The notes beneath the pieces are model-generated. The model saw only the letters and a program-made list of their open reading frames with translations. It had not been told where the DNA came from and made no database searches. Source: an uncultured Bacillota bacterium (GTDB lineage Bacteria > Bacillota_I > Bacilli_A > RF39 > UBA660). Taken from it: DNA of 37,673 nt. Below are positions 15,049 through 23,727 of the stretch, in pieces; the first letter of the stretch is position 1, and each line of letters opens with the position of its first letter. The stretch spans positions 1 to 37,673 of the forward strand of contig CAMOSR010000006.1 of assembly GCA_946625165.1 (NCBI GenBank), written 5' to 3'. The position numbers and the translations under genes were made by a program.

Positions 15049-16353
15049 ATGAATATTAATGATTTACTTATTAGTACAAAGGGAAAGCTTATTGGTGAAA
15101 TCGATTTAAATGAAACTTATGAGCAAGTTAAAACTAGTAGTTTAGATGTTTGCACTGGTGATGTTTTTGTGGCTCTAGTCGGAAATACTGATGGCCATAA
15201 GTATGTCGAGTCTGCTATTAATAATGGTGCTAAAATATTAATTGTATCTAAAAAGGTAGACAGCTCTATTCCATATATTTTAGTTAAAGATACAACTTTA
15301 GCTTTAGGTGATATTGCTCACTATATGGTTAAAAAATATAATCCTAGGGTTATTGCTTTAACCGGTAGTGTTGGTAAAACAACTACTAGAAATATATTAC
15401 TAAGTTTATTACAAAACAAATATAAAGTGGTTGCTAATGAAAAAAACTTTAACAATCACATTGGTGTTCCTCTTACTGTTTTTAATTTAAAAAGTGATAC
15501 TGAAATTCTACTTACGGAACTTGGGATGAATCATTTAAATGAGATATCTTATTTATCTAAAATGATTAATCCTGAAACAGCTATAATTACCAATATTGGT
15601 TCTTCACATATCGGAAATTTAGGTGGTAAAAAGGAAATATTAAAAGCCAAATTAGAAATTTTAGATGGAATGGATCAAAAGACATTATTTGTTAATGGTG
15701 ATGATGAATTATTGAAAGATGTTCCTAATACTATAAAATCTGGTTTTAATGATAATAATGATTTTAAGGGCTATGATTTAAAGAGTAATTTATATTCTTC
15801 TTCTTTTAAAATAAAGTATAATGATAAAGAATATGAAATTAGTATTAATCTTCCTGAGCATTTACTTGGAGATGTTCTTCTTTCAATTAATGTTGCATTA
15901 TATTATGGTGTTGATATAAATGATATTATTAAGTCTTTAAAAGAATATAAATCATTTGACATGAGGATGAATATTTTAAAAGATAAAAATAATAACACTA
16001 TTATTAATGATTGTTATAATTCTTCTTTTGAATCTTTAACTGGAGTTCTTAAGGTTTTAAAAAATGAAAAACAAAAAAAGTTATTAATATTAGGCTCAAT
16101 TATGGAACTTGGAGATTATTCTAAAGAAATTCATAAAAGTTTAAAACCTTATTTAGATGAGATAGATAATAAAAAAGTGCTTTTAGTTGGAAAGGAAATG
16201 GGCGCTTTAGAAATGGATGCCTTATACTTTGAAAATTGTGATGAGGTTTTAGAATATTTAAATGGTCAAAATATTACTGATACGCTAATTTTAATTAAAG
16301 GTTCTAGAGCAATGAAACTTGAAAATGTAACAAATTATTTTATGGAAAAATAG
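15049..16353 (+). CDS. murF: UDP-N-acetylmuramoyl-tripeptide--D-alanyl-D-alanine ligase
   Basis: About 434 residues. MurF adds D-Ala-D-Ala to the UDP-MurNAc-tripeptide, the last cytosolic step before MraY. Seen: DVFVALVGNTDGHKYVESA in the N-terminal domain, ALTGSVGKTTTRN (Mur ligase P-loop), ANEKNFNNHIGVPLTVF, TELGMNHLNEI, ITNIGSSHIGNLG, and the C-terminal NDCYNSSFESL and LGSIMELGDYSKEIH motifs. All Mur ligase signatures are intact. The start is set by GAGGAG 9 bp before ATG 15049 and by the promoter position. It is a single gene, divergent from the hydrolase and followed by a terminator. Confidence 0.97.
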   Translation: MNINDLLISTKGKLIGEIDLNETYEQVKTSSLDVCTGDVFVALVGNTDGHKYVESAINNGAKILIVSKKVDSSIPYILVKDTTLALGDIAHYMVKKYNPRVIALTGSVGKTTTRNILLSLLQNKYKVVANEKNFNNHIGVPLTVFNLKSDTEILLTELGMNHLNEISYLSKMINPETAIITNIGSSHIGNLGGKKEILKAKLEILDGMDQKTLFVNGDDELLKDVPNTIKSGFNDNNDFKGYDLKSNLYSSSFKIKYNDKEYEISINLPEHLLGDVLLSINVALYYGVDINDIIKSLKEYKSFDMRMNILKDKNNNTIINDCYNSSFESLTGVLKVLKNEKQKKLLILGSIMELGDYSKEIHKSLKPYLDEIDNKKVLLVGKEMGALEMDALYFENCDEVLEYLNGQNITDTLILIKGSRAMKLENVTNYFMEK

Positions 16354-16358
16354 TTATT

Positions 16359-16393
16359 AAAACAGTTCACATATTAAAATGAACTGTTTTTTT
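16359..16393 (+). terminator. Terminator of murF
   Basis: AAAACAGTTCA (16359-16369) pairs with TGAACTGTTTT (16380-16390), an 11-bp perfect stem, followed by T. The 160 bp beyond it, up to the ORF6N gene, hold only a short open frame from 16493 and a small CTTCCAT/ATGGAAG repeat. Confidence 0.85.
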
Positions 16394-16552
16394 ATTAGCA
16401 TTTTATTATCTTTAATGGAATTACTTTAATCTTTATTATTTTTGATATCTAAGCATTAAAATTATCATCATTTCATTAATGTTATTAATACAATGGATCT
16501 TCCATATGAAAGAAATGGAAGTGTTATATTTGTAATAACTCATTGGGAGGGC

Positions 16553-17404
16553 CTATTTTATATTAATATTTTTAAGAAATTTATTTAAATATTCATTATC
16601 CTCTAATTTTGTTATTGCGAAACACTTATTTCCTAAATCTTTAAAACTGGCTCCACAGTGATACAATGTTTTTCTATCTATTATTATAAATCTATCATGG
16701 AATTTATTGTTGATAATCATTTTTACATTTTTATATTGTGACTTATATTTATTGTAATCTTCATTATTATATTTATTTGTAATTAGTATAATCTTCTTTT
16801 TTGTTTTGGATAATATATCCAAAATATATTTATCAATATAATTGTCGATAATTATTATTTCGTTTTTACTTCTTTTAAAAATATCAATTAACAATGAATG
16901 TGCGTCATATATTTGTCCTTCAAAAAAGATATGGTTATTCTTTTCTTTAAAGCTAGATAAGGTTTCTTCAATTAAATCGATTCTTTTATTATCTTTTAAT
17001 ACAAGATTGTTTATATATTTTTGTTCTAGCAAACTGGTAGATATATATTTTTTCATAGTTACAAAAGCTCTCATAATATTGACACTAACTTTTGCTGCTA
17101 TATCTGTTCTTAAAACAGAAGCTAACATTGAAACTCCTTGTTCTGTAAATACATATGGTGGTTTCCTATTACCACCTCTGCCTTTTGATATTCCAGTTTG
17201 GAATATCAAAGTATCATATTCTTCTTTAGTTAGCTGGAACATAAAATCCTCTGGAAATCGTTCTATGTTTCTTTTAACAGCTTTGTTCAAATTACCAGTC
17301 ATAATATTATATAGTCTTGCTAAGTCAGAATCCAACATAACTTGTTTTCCTCTAACTTCATAGATTAAATTTTCAATATTTTCTTTTTGTATAATTTGAT
17401 TCAT
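16553..17404 (-). CDS. ORF6N domain protein with a PLD-like C-terminal domain
   Basis: 283 residues. Residues about 8-105 form an ORF6N (KilA-N-related) DNA-binding domain: VRGKQVMLDSDLARLYN, NLNKAVKRNIERFPEDFMFQ, GGNRKPPYVFTEQGVSMLAS. The C-terminal 130 residues look like a single phospholipase D-type half: IIIIDNYID, KKIILITNKYN, and HDRFIIIDRKTLYHCGASFK, where H-x-R-x4-D replaces HxKx4D. ORF6N domains are typical of phages and mobile DNA; the PLD-like fold could be a nuclease or only a structural module. It has a TTGACA promoter directly after ftsW and no obvious terminator. It sits as a foreign-looking gene at the end of the ftsW operon. Confidence 0.85.
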   Translation of the reverse strand: MNQIIQKENIENLIYEVRGKQVMLDSDLARLYNIMTGNLNKAVKRNIERFPEDFMFQLTKEEYDTLIFQTGISKGRGGNRKPPYVFTEQGVSMLASVLRTDIAAKVSVNIMRAFVTMKKYISTSLLEQKYINNLVLKDNKRIDLIEETLSSFKEKNNHIFFEGQIYDAHSLLIDIFKRSKNEIIIIDNYIDKYILDILSKTKKKIILITNKYNNEDYNKYKSQYKNVKMIINNKFHDRFIIIDRKTLYHCGASFKDLGNKCFAITKLEDNEYLNKFLKNINIK

Positions 17405-17422
17405 GTACTATCACCTAAATAC

Positions 17423-17451
17423 ACATTATCAAACTTTTGTTCGTATGTCAA
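17423..17451 (-). promoter_or_regulatory. Promoter of the ORF6N-PLD gene
   Basis: Minus strand: perfect TTGACA (17446-17451), then TAATGT at 17 bp (or ATAATG at 16 bp). The -35 begins 4 bp after the ftsW stop. Confidence 0.6.
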
Positions 17452-17454
17452 TGT

Positions 17455-18534
17455 TTATTTTTGATATCTTGATATGTTAAGAATAATCCCCATTTCTATT
17501 AGGGTAATTAGTAAACTAGAACCTCCATAACTTAAAAATGGTAAAGTAACACCTGTAACAGGTATTAGTCCAATTACAACACATAGGTTTAAAATCGCTT
17601 GAAATGATAACATAAATATTATTCCAAAGGCTAAATACTTCCCGAATAAATCATCACACTTTAATGCTATTTTTATGGCACTATATATTATAAAGCAGAA
17701 TAACCCTGAAACTATTATTACGCCCATAAATCCAAGCTCCTCACTAATAATTGAAAATATAAAATCAGTTTGTGGTTCTGGCAAATAGAAATGTTTTTGT
17801 CTAGAACCACCTAGTCCAAATCCGAATAGGCCACCAGGTCCTATCGCATAAAGTGATTGAATTATTTGAAAGCCACTTCCTAATGGATCACTCCAAGGAT
17901 TTAAAAACGATAGTATTCTTTTTAATCTATAAGGAGCGGCCATTATAAGACCAACAATGCCAAGTACACCTACAAGTCCTATTTTAAAAAAAAACTTTAA
18001 ATCTACTCCACCGACAAATAGTAAGCCGATAACCCCCATTACTAAAATAACACCTGTTCCAAAATCAGGTTGAAGCATAATTAGTCCAAATATAAATATT
18101 GTAAGAAGCAAAATGGGGATTACTCCTTTTCTTATGTTTGATATATCTTTTCGATTATTATATAAGTATTTACTGGTAAAAATAATCATTGATAGTTTCA
18201 TAAATTCTGAAGGCTGAATACCAAAAGAGCCAATACCAAACCAGCTTTTACTTCCATTTCTTTCTGTTCCAACTATTAATACTAAAGCAATTAACGTAAA
18301 GCATATTGCAAATATTTTATTAGAGTACTTATAGTATTTTCTATAATTTACTTTGCTAACTATATACATAGAAATTATACCAATTATAAGAAATAAACCT
18401 TGATTTTTTATATATTTAAATGGGTCATTAAATTTATATTCTGCCCAGATATTTGATGAAGAATAGACCATTAGGAGGCCAAACAAAGAAAGAATGATGC
18501 AACTTATAAAAAGATTTAAGTTCATCTTTTTCAT
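17455..18534 (-). CDS. ftsW: FtsW/RodA-family peptidoglycan glycosyltransferase
   Basis: About 359 residues with ten membrane spans. It is a SEDS protein that polymerises lipid II into glycan strands with a partner class B PBP. Signatures: GLLMVYSSS, GSKSWFGIGSFGIQPSEFMK, LLQPDFGTG-like MLQPDFGTGV, RILSFLNPWSDPLGSGFQII, LPEPQTDFIFSIISEELGF and a final PVTGVTLPFLSYGGSSL. The order PBP-mraY-ftsW favours FtsW over RodA. Start ATG 18534 overlaps the mraY stop (ATGA), with GGGGGTG upstream, so translation is coupled to mraY. Confidence 0.93.
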   Translation of the reverse strand: MKKMNLNLFISCIILSLFGLLMVYSSSNIWAEYKFNDPFKYIKNQGLFLIIGIISMYIVSKVNYRKYYKYSNKIFAICFTLIALVLIVGTERNGSKSWFGIGSFGIQPSEFMKLSMIIFTSKYLYNNRKDISNIRKGVIPILLLTIFIFGLIMLQPDFGTGVILVMGVIGLLFVGGVDLKFFFKIGLVGVLGIVGLIMAAPYRLKRILSFLNPWSDPLGSGFQIIQSLYAIGPGGLFGFGLGGSRQKHFYLPEPQTDFIFSIISEELGFMGVIIVSGLFCFIIYSAIKIALKCDDLFGKYLAFGIIFMLSFQAILNLCVVIGLIPVTGVTLPFLSYGGSSLLITLIEMGIILNISRYQK

Positions 18535-19523
18535 AAAATACACCCCCAAACTATAGCTATCATACTAGCTATTAATCCAATCATCCAAAATAATTTGACG
18601 ATGTCAGTCTCTTTCCATCCTTTTTTCTCAAAGGTATGATGAATAGGTGTCATGGGAAAGACTCTTTTTTTAGTAAGCTTATATACTATAATTTGAATGA
18701 TACAGCTAACGGTTTCTATAACAAATACTATGCCAATTAAAACTAGTAATAATTCGTGTCTGGTAATAATGGCATATGCGCCTAAAGTCGCCCCTAATGA
18801 AAGTGATCCGGTATCCCCCATAAAGACTTTAGCTTTGCTGGTGTTAAACAGTAGAAAACCAAGGAGAGAGCCTACTAAAGTAAATGCAAATATAGCGATA
18901 TCTTCGTATCCTAATAGCCAGTCAGTATTCCACGCTATAATTGCGAATGTTAAAAAGGCAATTAATGATAGACCTCCTGCTAAGCCATCTAATCCGTCTG
19001 TCAAATTAACGGCATTAGATGAAGCAGTTAAAACAAATAGGATAAACACTCCGTAAAGCCAGCCAATATTTTGTTTTATGTGTAAGGTATGAATCCAAAT
19101 TAGAGGTTCACTACCCGACTTCATAAATAAATAGAAAAAGGCAATAGCAACTATTACTTGAAGCATAAATTTTTGGTTTTTTGTTAATCCCTTATTGCTA
19201 CGGTTTTTAATAATCAAATAATCATCTATAAAGCCGATGGCTGCATAACTTACAAATGTAAAAATAATAATAAGCAAACTATATGATATTGTTATTTTCT
19301 TTAGAAACAAAAATATTATGGTAATTAAAATGGTTGAAGCAATAAAGATAAAGCCCCCCATTGTTGGTGTTCCTTTTTTTGCTTCGTGGGTTCTTTCTAA
19401 ATATATACTTAATGTCTGACTAGCGTGAAGTTTTTTTAAAAGAGGAATCAATATGACTCCTAAAATAGCAGATAATATAAACCCGATCATCATAGCCATT
19501 ACTGATTTTATAAGTATAAGCAT
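18531..19523 (-). CDS. mraY: MraY in the division cluster, with an altered His motif
   Basis: 330 residues with ten predicted membrane helices. Signatures: KKGTPTMGG, GFIDDYLII, NAVNLTDGLDGLAGG, KVFMGDTGSLSLG, and TPIHHTFEKKGWKETD. In almost all MraY enzymes the last motif is His-His-His; here the third His is Thr, read directly from the codons cat-cat-acc. The core catalytic Asp residues are kept. AGGAGG lies just before the ATG. It is sandwiched between a SpoVD-like PBP (14 bp gap) and ftsW (4-bp overlap), the standard place of mraY. A second copy at 12014-13015 retains the triple His. This one may have changed kinetics or substrate. Confidence 0.93.
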   Translation of the reverse strand: MLILIKSVMAMMIGFILSAILGVILIPLLKKLHASQTLSIYLERTHEAKKGTPTMGGFIFIASTILITIIFLFLKKITISYSLLIIIFTFVSYAAIGFIDDYLIIKNRSNKGLTKNQKFMLQVIVAIAFFYLFMKSGSEPLIWIHTLHIKQNIGWLYGVFILFVLTASSNAVNLTDGLDGLAGGLSLIAFLTFAIIAWNTDWLLGYEDIAIFAFTLVGSLLGFLLFNTSKAKVFMGDTGSLSLGATLGAYAIITRHELLLVLIGIVFVIETVSCIIQIIVYKLTKKRVFPMTPIHHTFEKKGWKETDIVKLFWMIGLIASMIAIVWGCIL

Positions 19524-19537
19524 ATTAATTTCCTCCT

Positions 19538-21442
19538 TTAACTAGTAAATAATCTTATGGTTTTGCCTTCATCTAATTTTGTCTTAGCTTCTGGCGATTG
19601 ATGAGTTACAGTATTTCCTTCTCCACTTACGATGACGTTTAAACCTATTAGTTCTTTTTTTGCTTCTTCTACTGTTTTTCCAGTTACGTCAGGTACTGTT
19701 ATTGTTTTAGGGTCAGGCCATTTATATTTTTTTTCTTTACCGCCATCTGATTTTGGTACGTTTAAAGCTTTGATGCAATCTTTTAATACAGCTTTAGATA
19801 TTGGGCCAACTGTCGTGCCTCCATATTGAATGGTTCCTTTTGGATTGTCAATAGCGACATAAACAACTACTTTTGGGTTATCAGCTGGAAGAAAGCCAAT
19901 AAATGATAGGATATAATTATTGGTTAAATATCTTCCGTTTTCAACTTTTTGGGCAGTTCCAGTTTTGCCACCAACTCTATAACCATCTATATAGGCGGGG
20001 CGCCCACTTCCATTAGCTACAACGTTTTCTAGGGCGTTTCTTACTTTGGCGCTGGTTTCTGCGTTAATTACTTTTCTAATTTCAGTAGGTTTATTTTCTT
20101 TAACTACGGTATTAGTTTCTGGTTCATTAATGCTTTTGACAATATATGGTTTATATAATGTTCCGCCGTTAATGGCTGCGCTTACGGCGGTTACTTGCTG
20201 AATTGGGGTTACTGATACTCCCTGACCAAAGGCTGTGGTTGCAAGTTCTACCGGTCCTACTTTACTTCTATCAAATATTATTCCGCTTGCTTCTCCGTTT
20301 AAATCAACTCCTGTTTTCTTACCAAAGCCAAATTTATCAATATAATCAAATAAAGTATTAACACCAAGTCTTTGGCCTAAAGCGACAAAGCCTGGGTTAC
20401 AAGAGTTTTCAACTACTTGCATAAAAGTTTCTTTACCGTGCCCACCATGTTTCCAGCAGTGAATAGTCGCATTTTCTACTTTAATGCTTCCTTTATCATA
20501 GAAAATATCTTTTTCTAAGTCTACTTTATTTTCTTCTAAAGCGGCAGATAATGTGACAATTTTAAAGGTTGAGCCTGGCTCATAGGTTGCCCATACTGGT
20601 AGGTTTCTATTAATTTCTTCTATTGAATAATTTTTGTAATTTGCTGGTGAAAAATTTGGCCTTGCTGATATTGCAAGTATCTCTCCACTATTTGGGTCCA
20701 TAACAAGACCAATTGCCCTATCTGGGTTGTATTTAGTAACTGCATTACTAAGTTCTCTTTCTAATGAGGTTTGAATTTCATTATTTATGGTTAAAGTAAT
20801 ATTCATACCATTTTGTGGTTGTTCGTAAACTTCGTTTAATTCTAATTTGTTTCCTTTAGCATCACTAAAATATTTTATAGCTCCATCTTCGCCGGTTAAG
20901 TAATTATCGTAGGTAAGTTCTATACCGCTTAAGCCTTGATTATCTATTCCAACAAAGCCTAAGGTATGGGCCATGTAAGTGTCGTATGGGTATATTCTTT
21001 GAGATTCTTTTACTAGGTATACTCCTTCTAACTTTAGATTTCTTATTTTATCGGCAATTTCATATGAGAGTCTTCTTCCTTCAGGGTGAACTCTTTCAAT
21101 TGATGTTTTTTTACTTATGTGTTTATATATATCGTCGTAACTGACATTCAATATTTCAGAAAGCTTATCGGCAGTTTTTTCTTTATCTTTTATTTGATTT
21201 GGGATGACAACTAAAGAGGTTGTTGTGGCATTATCAGCTAAAACTACTCCGTTTCTATCATAAATAAGTCCTCTATCTGCTTTAATTGGTAAGTTTCTGC
21301 TCCAAAGATTACTCGCATAATTATTTAATTTTTTATAGTCAAATACTTGAATATAAAATACTCTTAAAATTATTATTATAAATATTACAAATATTATTAC
21401 TAAAATTATTTTCATTCGTTTATGTATACTTTTAAAAAACAT
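19538..21442 (-). CDS. Class B penicillin-binding protein, SpoVD/PBP2B-like, with one PASTA domain
   Basis: About 634 residues. N-terminal membrane anchor (about residues 10-30), then the PBP dimerisation domain (RGLIYDRNGVVLADN), then a transpeptidase with GSTFK (active Ser about 291), SCN (about 347) and KTGTA, all intact. A single PASTA domain (TVPDVTGKTVEEAKKELIGL) closes the protein, as in SpoVD. It cross-links peptidoglycan at the septum or, in spore formers, in the cortex. The start at 21442 has TTGGTGA upstream. It opens the PBP-mraY-ftsW operon. Vegetative PBP2B or a sporulation role both remain possible. Confidence 0.92.
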   Translation of the reverse strand: MFFKSIHKRMKIILVIIFVIFIIIILRVFYIQVFDYKKLNNYASNLWSRNLPIKADRGLIYDRNGVVLADNATTTSLVVIPNQIKDKEKTADKLSEILNVSYDDIYKHISKKTSIERVHPEGRRLSYEIADKIRNLKLEGVYLVKESQRIYPYDTYMAHTLGFVGIDNQGLSGIELTYDNYLTGEDGAIKYFSDAKGNKLELNEVYEQPQNGMNITLTINNEIQTSLERELSNAVTKYNPDRAIGLVMDPNSGEILAISARPNFSPANYKNYSIEEINRNLPVWATYEPGSTFKIVTLSAALEENKVDLEKDIFYDKGSIKVENATIHCWKHGGHGKETFMQVVENSCNPGFVALGQRLGVNTLFDYIDKFGFGKKTGVDLNGEASGIIFDRSKVGPVELATTAFGQGVSVTPIQQVTAVSAAINGGTLYKPYIVKSINEPETNTVVKENKPTEIRKVINAETSAKVRNALENVVANGSGRPAYIDGYRVGGKTGTAQKVENGRYLTNNYILSFIGFLPADNPKVVVYVAIDNPKGTIQYGGTTVGPISKAVLKDCIKALNVPKSDGGKEKKYKWPDPKTITVPDVTGKTVEEAKKELIGLNVIVSGEGNTVTHQSPEAKTKLDEGKTIRLFTS

Positions 21443-21488
21443 AATCTTCACCAATTAAATATATGTACGGGCTTAGAAAAATTTTACA

Positions 21489-21515
21489 AAGAAAAAGAAG
21501 CTATGCAGCTTCTTT
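21489..21515 (-). terminator. Terminator of the lipoprotein-capA operon
   Basis: AAAGAAGCT/AGCTTCTTT with a 4-nt loop (21494-21515), overlapping the capA stop and followed by T-rich sequence on the minus strand. Confidence 0.75.
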
Positions 21516-22673
21516 AACTGGAATGCTTTCATCGTACATTTTTACGACTTTACTATATTTATCATATAATCTTTTATAGTCTGAATTATAATTAGTATTC
21601 ATCTGTGAAAATGGGATTACTTTAAAGTTATACCATTTGCCACTACCTTTGGTATAGTAATTATAAAGAAGTTCGTTATTTAAGTTTTCGAGTTTTATAG
21701 TACTTTTTTTGTTTTTTGTTTCTTTTACTATATCAATAGTCGTCATAAGCTCAACCATTGTATTGTAGTCACTATTTGTAGATTGAGCGGAAATAAAGTT
21801 ACCTAGTGAATAAATAACTAATGTGTCATCTATATAGGTTACTGGCTCGATTATATGCGGATGTGTTCCGATTATAATATCTGCGCCTAAATTTGACAAA
21901 TACTCGGCTTCTCGTTTTTGTTCTGCCGTTGGCTCTGTTTGATATTCTATTCCCCAGTGCATAGATACAAGTAATAGATCAACTTTGTCTCTTACTTTTT
22001 CAATATCTTCTTTAGCTTTTTCATCACTATATAGGTTTACTAAATATTCTTTTCCTTCTGGGACTTTTATGCCGTTTGTTCCATAGGTATAGGAAAGCAT
22101 GGTATACTTGATGCCATTTTTTTCAAATATTTTTATTTCGTCTCTATCTTTTTCATTACAGTAACTTCCAGCAAATAATACAGTGTCCTTTTTTTGATTC
22201 CAATATTCACAAGATTTTAGTATAGCTTTCTCGCCTCTATCCATAGTATGATTAGTAGCTAGATTAACTATATTAAAACCAATATCTAGCATATTGTCAC
22301 CAAATTCCCATGGTGAGTTAAATGTTGGATAATCTGATAGTCCAAGTTCAGTTCCACCTAAAATAGTTTCTTGATTATAAAATGCTAAATCATAGTTTTG
22401 AATTATAGGTTTTATAAATTCTAATTGGTTAGAAAAATCGTATCTACCGTCTTTATAGGCATCTCTATAAACTGAGCCATGTAGTAATGCGTCACCGACC
22501 ATCACTAGACTTACTTTACTTGTTTTAACTTCTTCTTTTGCTTCTTTTTTGGATTCGACAACTGTTTTTTTAGTAGTTTTTGGAATAAAATTTGTCGTAA
22601 TTAGTATTAAAGCTATAAATGCTATAAGTAATGGTATTTTTTTTACTTTTATTTTTTTCTTTCTTTTTACCAT
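21501..22673 (-). CDS. CapA-family metallophosphatase-like surface protein
   Basis: 390 residues. One N-terminal membrane anchor (about residues 12-29) precedes a CapA/PGA_cap domain of calcineurin-like fold: LVMVGDALLHGSV, FYNQETILGG, NLATNHTMDRGEKAI, LLVSMHWGIEYQ, DIIIGTHPHIIEP and IYSLGNFI, with the metal ligands D, N, H and GTHPH present. In capsule operons CapA helps poly-gamma-glutamate export; many lone homologues have unknown roles. No capB or capC is nearby, so capsule synthesis is not supported. GGAGGT lies 14 bp before the ATG, a wide spacing. It lies 2 bp after a small lipoprotein gene and shares its promoter. Confidence 0.85.
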   Translation of the reverse strand: MVKRKKKIKVKKIPLLIAFIALILITTNFIPKTTKKTVVESKKEAKEEVKTSKVSLVMVGDALLHGSVYRDAYKDGRYDFSNQLEFIKPIIQNYDLAFYNQETILGGTELGLSDYPTFNSPWEFGDNMLDIGFNIVNLATNHTMDRGEKAILKSCEYWNQKKDTVLFAGSYCNEKDRDEIKIFEKNGIKYTMLSYTYGTNGIKVPEGKEYLVNLYSDEKAKEDIEKVRDKVDLLLVSMHWGIEYQTEPTAEQKREAEYLSNLGADIIIGTHPHIIEPVTYIDDTLVIYSLGNFISAQSTNSDYNTMVELMTTIDIVKETKNKKSTIKLENLNNELLYNYYTKGSGKWYNFKVIPFSQMNTNYNSDYKRLYDKYSKVVKMYDESIPVKEAA

Positions 22674-22675
22674 AA

Positions 22676-22945
22676 TTAATTACATGTACCTCCAAGTGAA
22701 CTTACATATGTCTGTAATGCTAGTTTACCTTCCTCATTGTCATCTGAGCTGGTAAAGTATTCGCCGTTGATTTCATCAATTTCTGATTTTTTTTGTTTTT
22801 CGCCTGCTAACTTATACTTTGTAACCAAGCCATTTTTTATGGTAAATATAGCTTCTTTACCATTTATGTTACAAGTAACTTCTTCACCTTTTGTACATCC
22901 AGTTAATAAAAATATACTAAATAAAATTATAATAAGCTTTTTCAT
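22676..22945 (-). CDS. Small lipoprotein of unknown function
   Basis: 89 residues. The N-terminus KKLIIILFSIFLLTGCTKGE is a lipoprotein signal with lipobox LTGC (Cys17). The mature 73 residues contain two more Cys (VTCNING and the penultimate Cys), which could form a disulphide outside the cell. I do not recognise a family. GGAGGT precedes the ATG, and the sigma-A promoter at 22969-22997 drives it with capA. Confidence 0.8.
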   Translation of the reverse strand: MKKLIIILFSIFLLTGCTKGEEVTCNINGKEAIFTIKNGLVTKYKLAGEKQKKSEIDEINGEYFTSSDDNEEGKLALQTYVSSLGGTCN

Positions 22946-22968
22946 TTTTTTACCTCCACTTTAATTTA

Positions 22969-22997
22969 ATTATACAGTATTTCAATATGTTTGACAA
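22969..22997 (-). promoter_or_regulatory. Promoter of lipoprotein-capA, overlapping a divergent promoter
   Basis: Minus strand: TTGTCA (22992-22997), 17-bp spacer, TATAAT (22969-22974). Its -35 shares five base pairs with the plus-strand -35. Confidence 0.8.
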
Positions 22998-23019
22998 TTA
23001 TAGTTTTAAAGATTATACT
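22991..23019 (+). promoter_or_regulatory. Promoter of the CmpB-type gene at 23043
   Basis: Plus strand: TTGACA (22991-22996), 17-bp spacer, TATACT (23014-23019). Confidence 0.85.
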
Positions 23020-23042
23020 AATCTTGGAAGAATAAGGGTTGT

Positions 23043-23711
23043 ATGTTTATGAAGAAAAATGACGAAAAATTATTTGCAGAAGGTATTTGTTTTAAAAAAG
23101 CTTTCTGGGTATTTATGTTTGGTTGTTTATTTGGAACATTTTGGGAGATGTTTAACCATTTCTTACATTATGGTAACTGGGTAAGTAGAAGTGCATTAAT
23201 ATATGGTCCTTTAAATCCGGTGTATGGGTTTGGTGCAGTTATATTTATGGTGTTTTTAGTGAAATATGAAAATCCTATTAAAATTTTTTTTGGTGGGATG
23301 TTTTTAGGTGGCGGTTTTGAATATTTTTGTTCGCTCCTTCAGGAAAAAGTTTTTGGAACCATATCTTGGAATTACAGTAATAGGTTTTTAAATATTGGTG
23401 GTAGAACAAGTTTGTTTTATATGGTGTGCTGGGGAATATTAGCTATTATATTTGTGAAGTGTTTGTACCCTATTATTTCAAAATATGTGGAGTTGGTGCC
23501 AGTAAGTGTTGGAAATCTAGTAACTACATTACTTGTTATTTTTATGATAATAGATATTTCTGTTTCAGTAGCTGCGCTTTTTAGGCAAAAAGAAAGAGCT
23601 TTAGGTGTAGTTCCTCATAGTAAAGTTGATTTATTTTTTGATGAATATTATCCAGATGAGCGATTAGACAAAATTTATGAAAATATGCGAAGAGAAAAAA
23701 TTAGAAGCTAA
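23043..23711 (+). CDS. CmpB-type putative ABC-transporter permease, second paralogue
   Basis: 222 residues with about five membrane spans. Family features: FGCLFGTFWEMFNHFLHYG, YGPLNPVYGFGAVIF, GGGFEYFCSLLQEKVFG, ISWNYSNRFLNIGGRTSLFY, and a charged cytosolic tail. It shares the Trp-x-Tyr, Leu-Asn-x-Gly pattern with the protein at 2448-3095. Transporter activity is unproven and no ATPase is adjacent. The first ATG (23043) is 4 bp from AAGGG, a second (23049) is 10 bp away; either could be used. It is a single plus-strand gene inside the minus-strand division cluster. Confidence 0.75.
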   Translation: MFMKKNDEKLFAEGICFKKAFWVFMFGCLFGTFWEMFNHFLHYGNWVSRSALIYGPLNPVYGFGAVIFMVFLVKYENPIKIFFGGMFLGGGFEYFCSLLQEKVFGTISWNYSNRFLNIGGRTSLFYMVCWGILAIIFVKCLYPIISKYVELVPVSVGNLVTTLLVIFMIIDISVSVAALFRQKERALGVVPHSKVDLFFDEYYPDERLDKIYENMRREKIRS

Positions 23712-23727
23712 GCTTCTAATTTTATTT
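23697..23727. terminator. Bidirectional terminator
   Basis: AAAATTAGAAGC (23697-23708) pairs with GCTTCTAATTTT (23712-23723), a 12-bp stem with a 3-nt loop. Both the plus-strand stop (23709-23711) and the minus-strand stop (23708-23710) lie in or at the loop. T-runs flank it on both strands. Confidence 0.85.

Noticed and set aside
16493-16588. Short plus-strand frame (about 31 residues) near the murF terminator
   Set aside because: No ribosome binding site, and it overlaps the end of the ORF6N gene. Protein-like flavour is not enough.
21501-22673. Capsule (poly-gamma-glutamate) locus
   Set aside because: Only a CapA-like protein is present, without CapB or CapC, so capsule synthesis is not supported.
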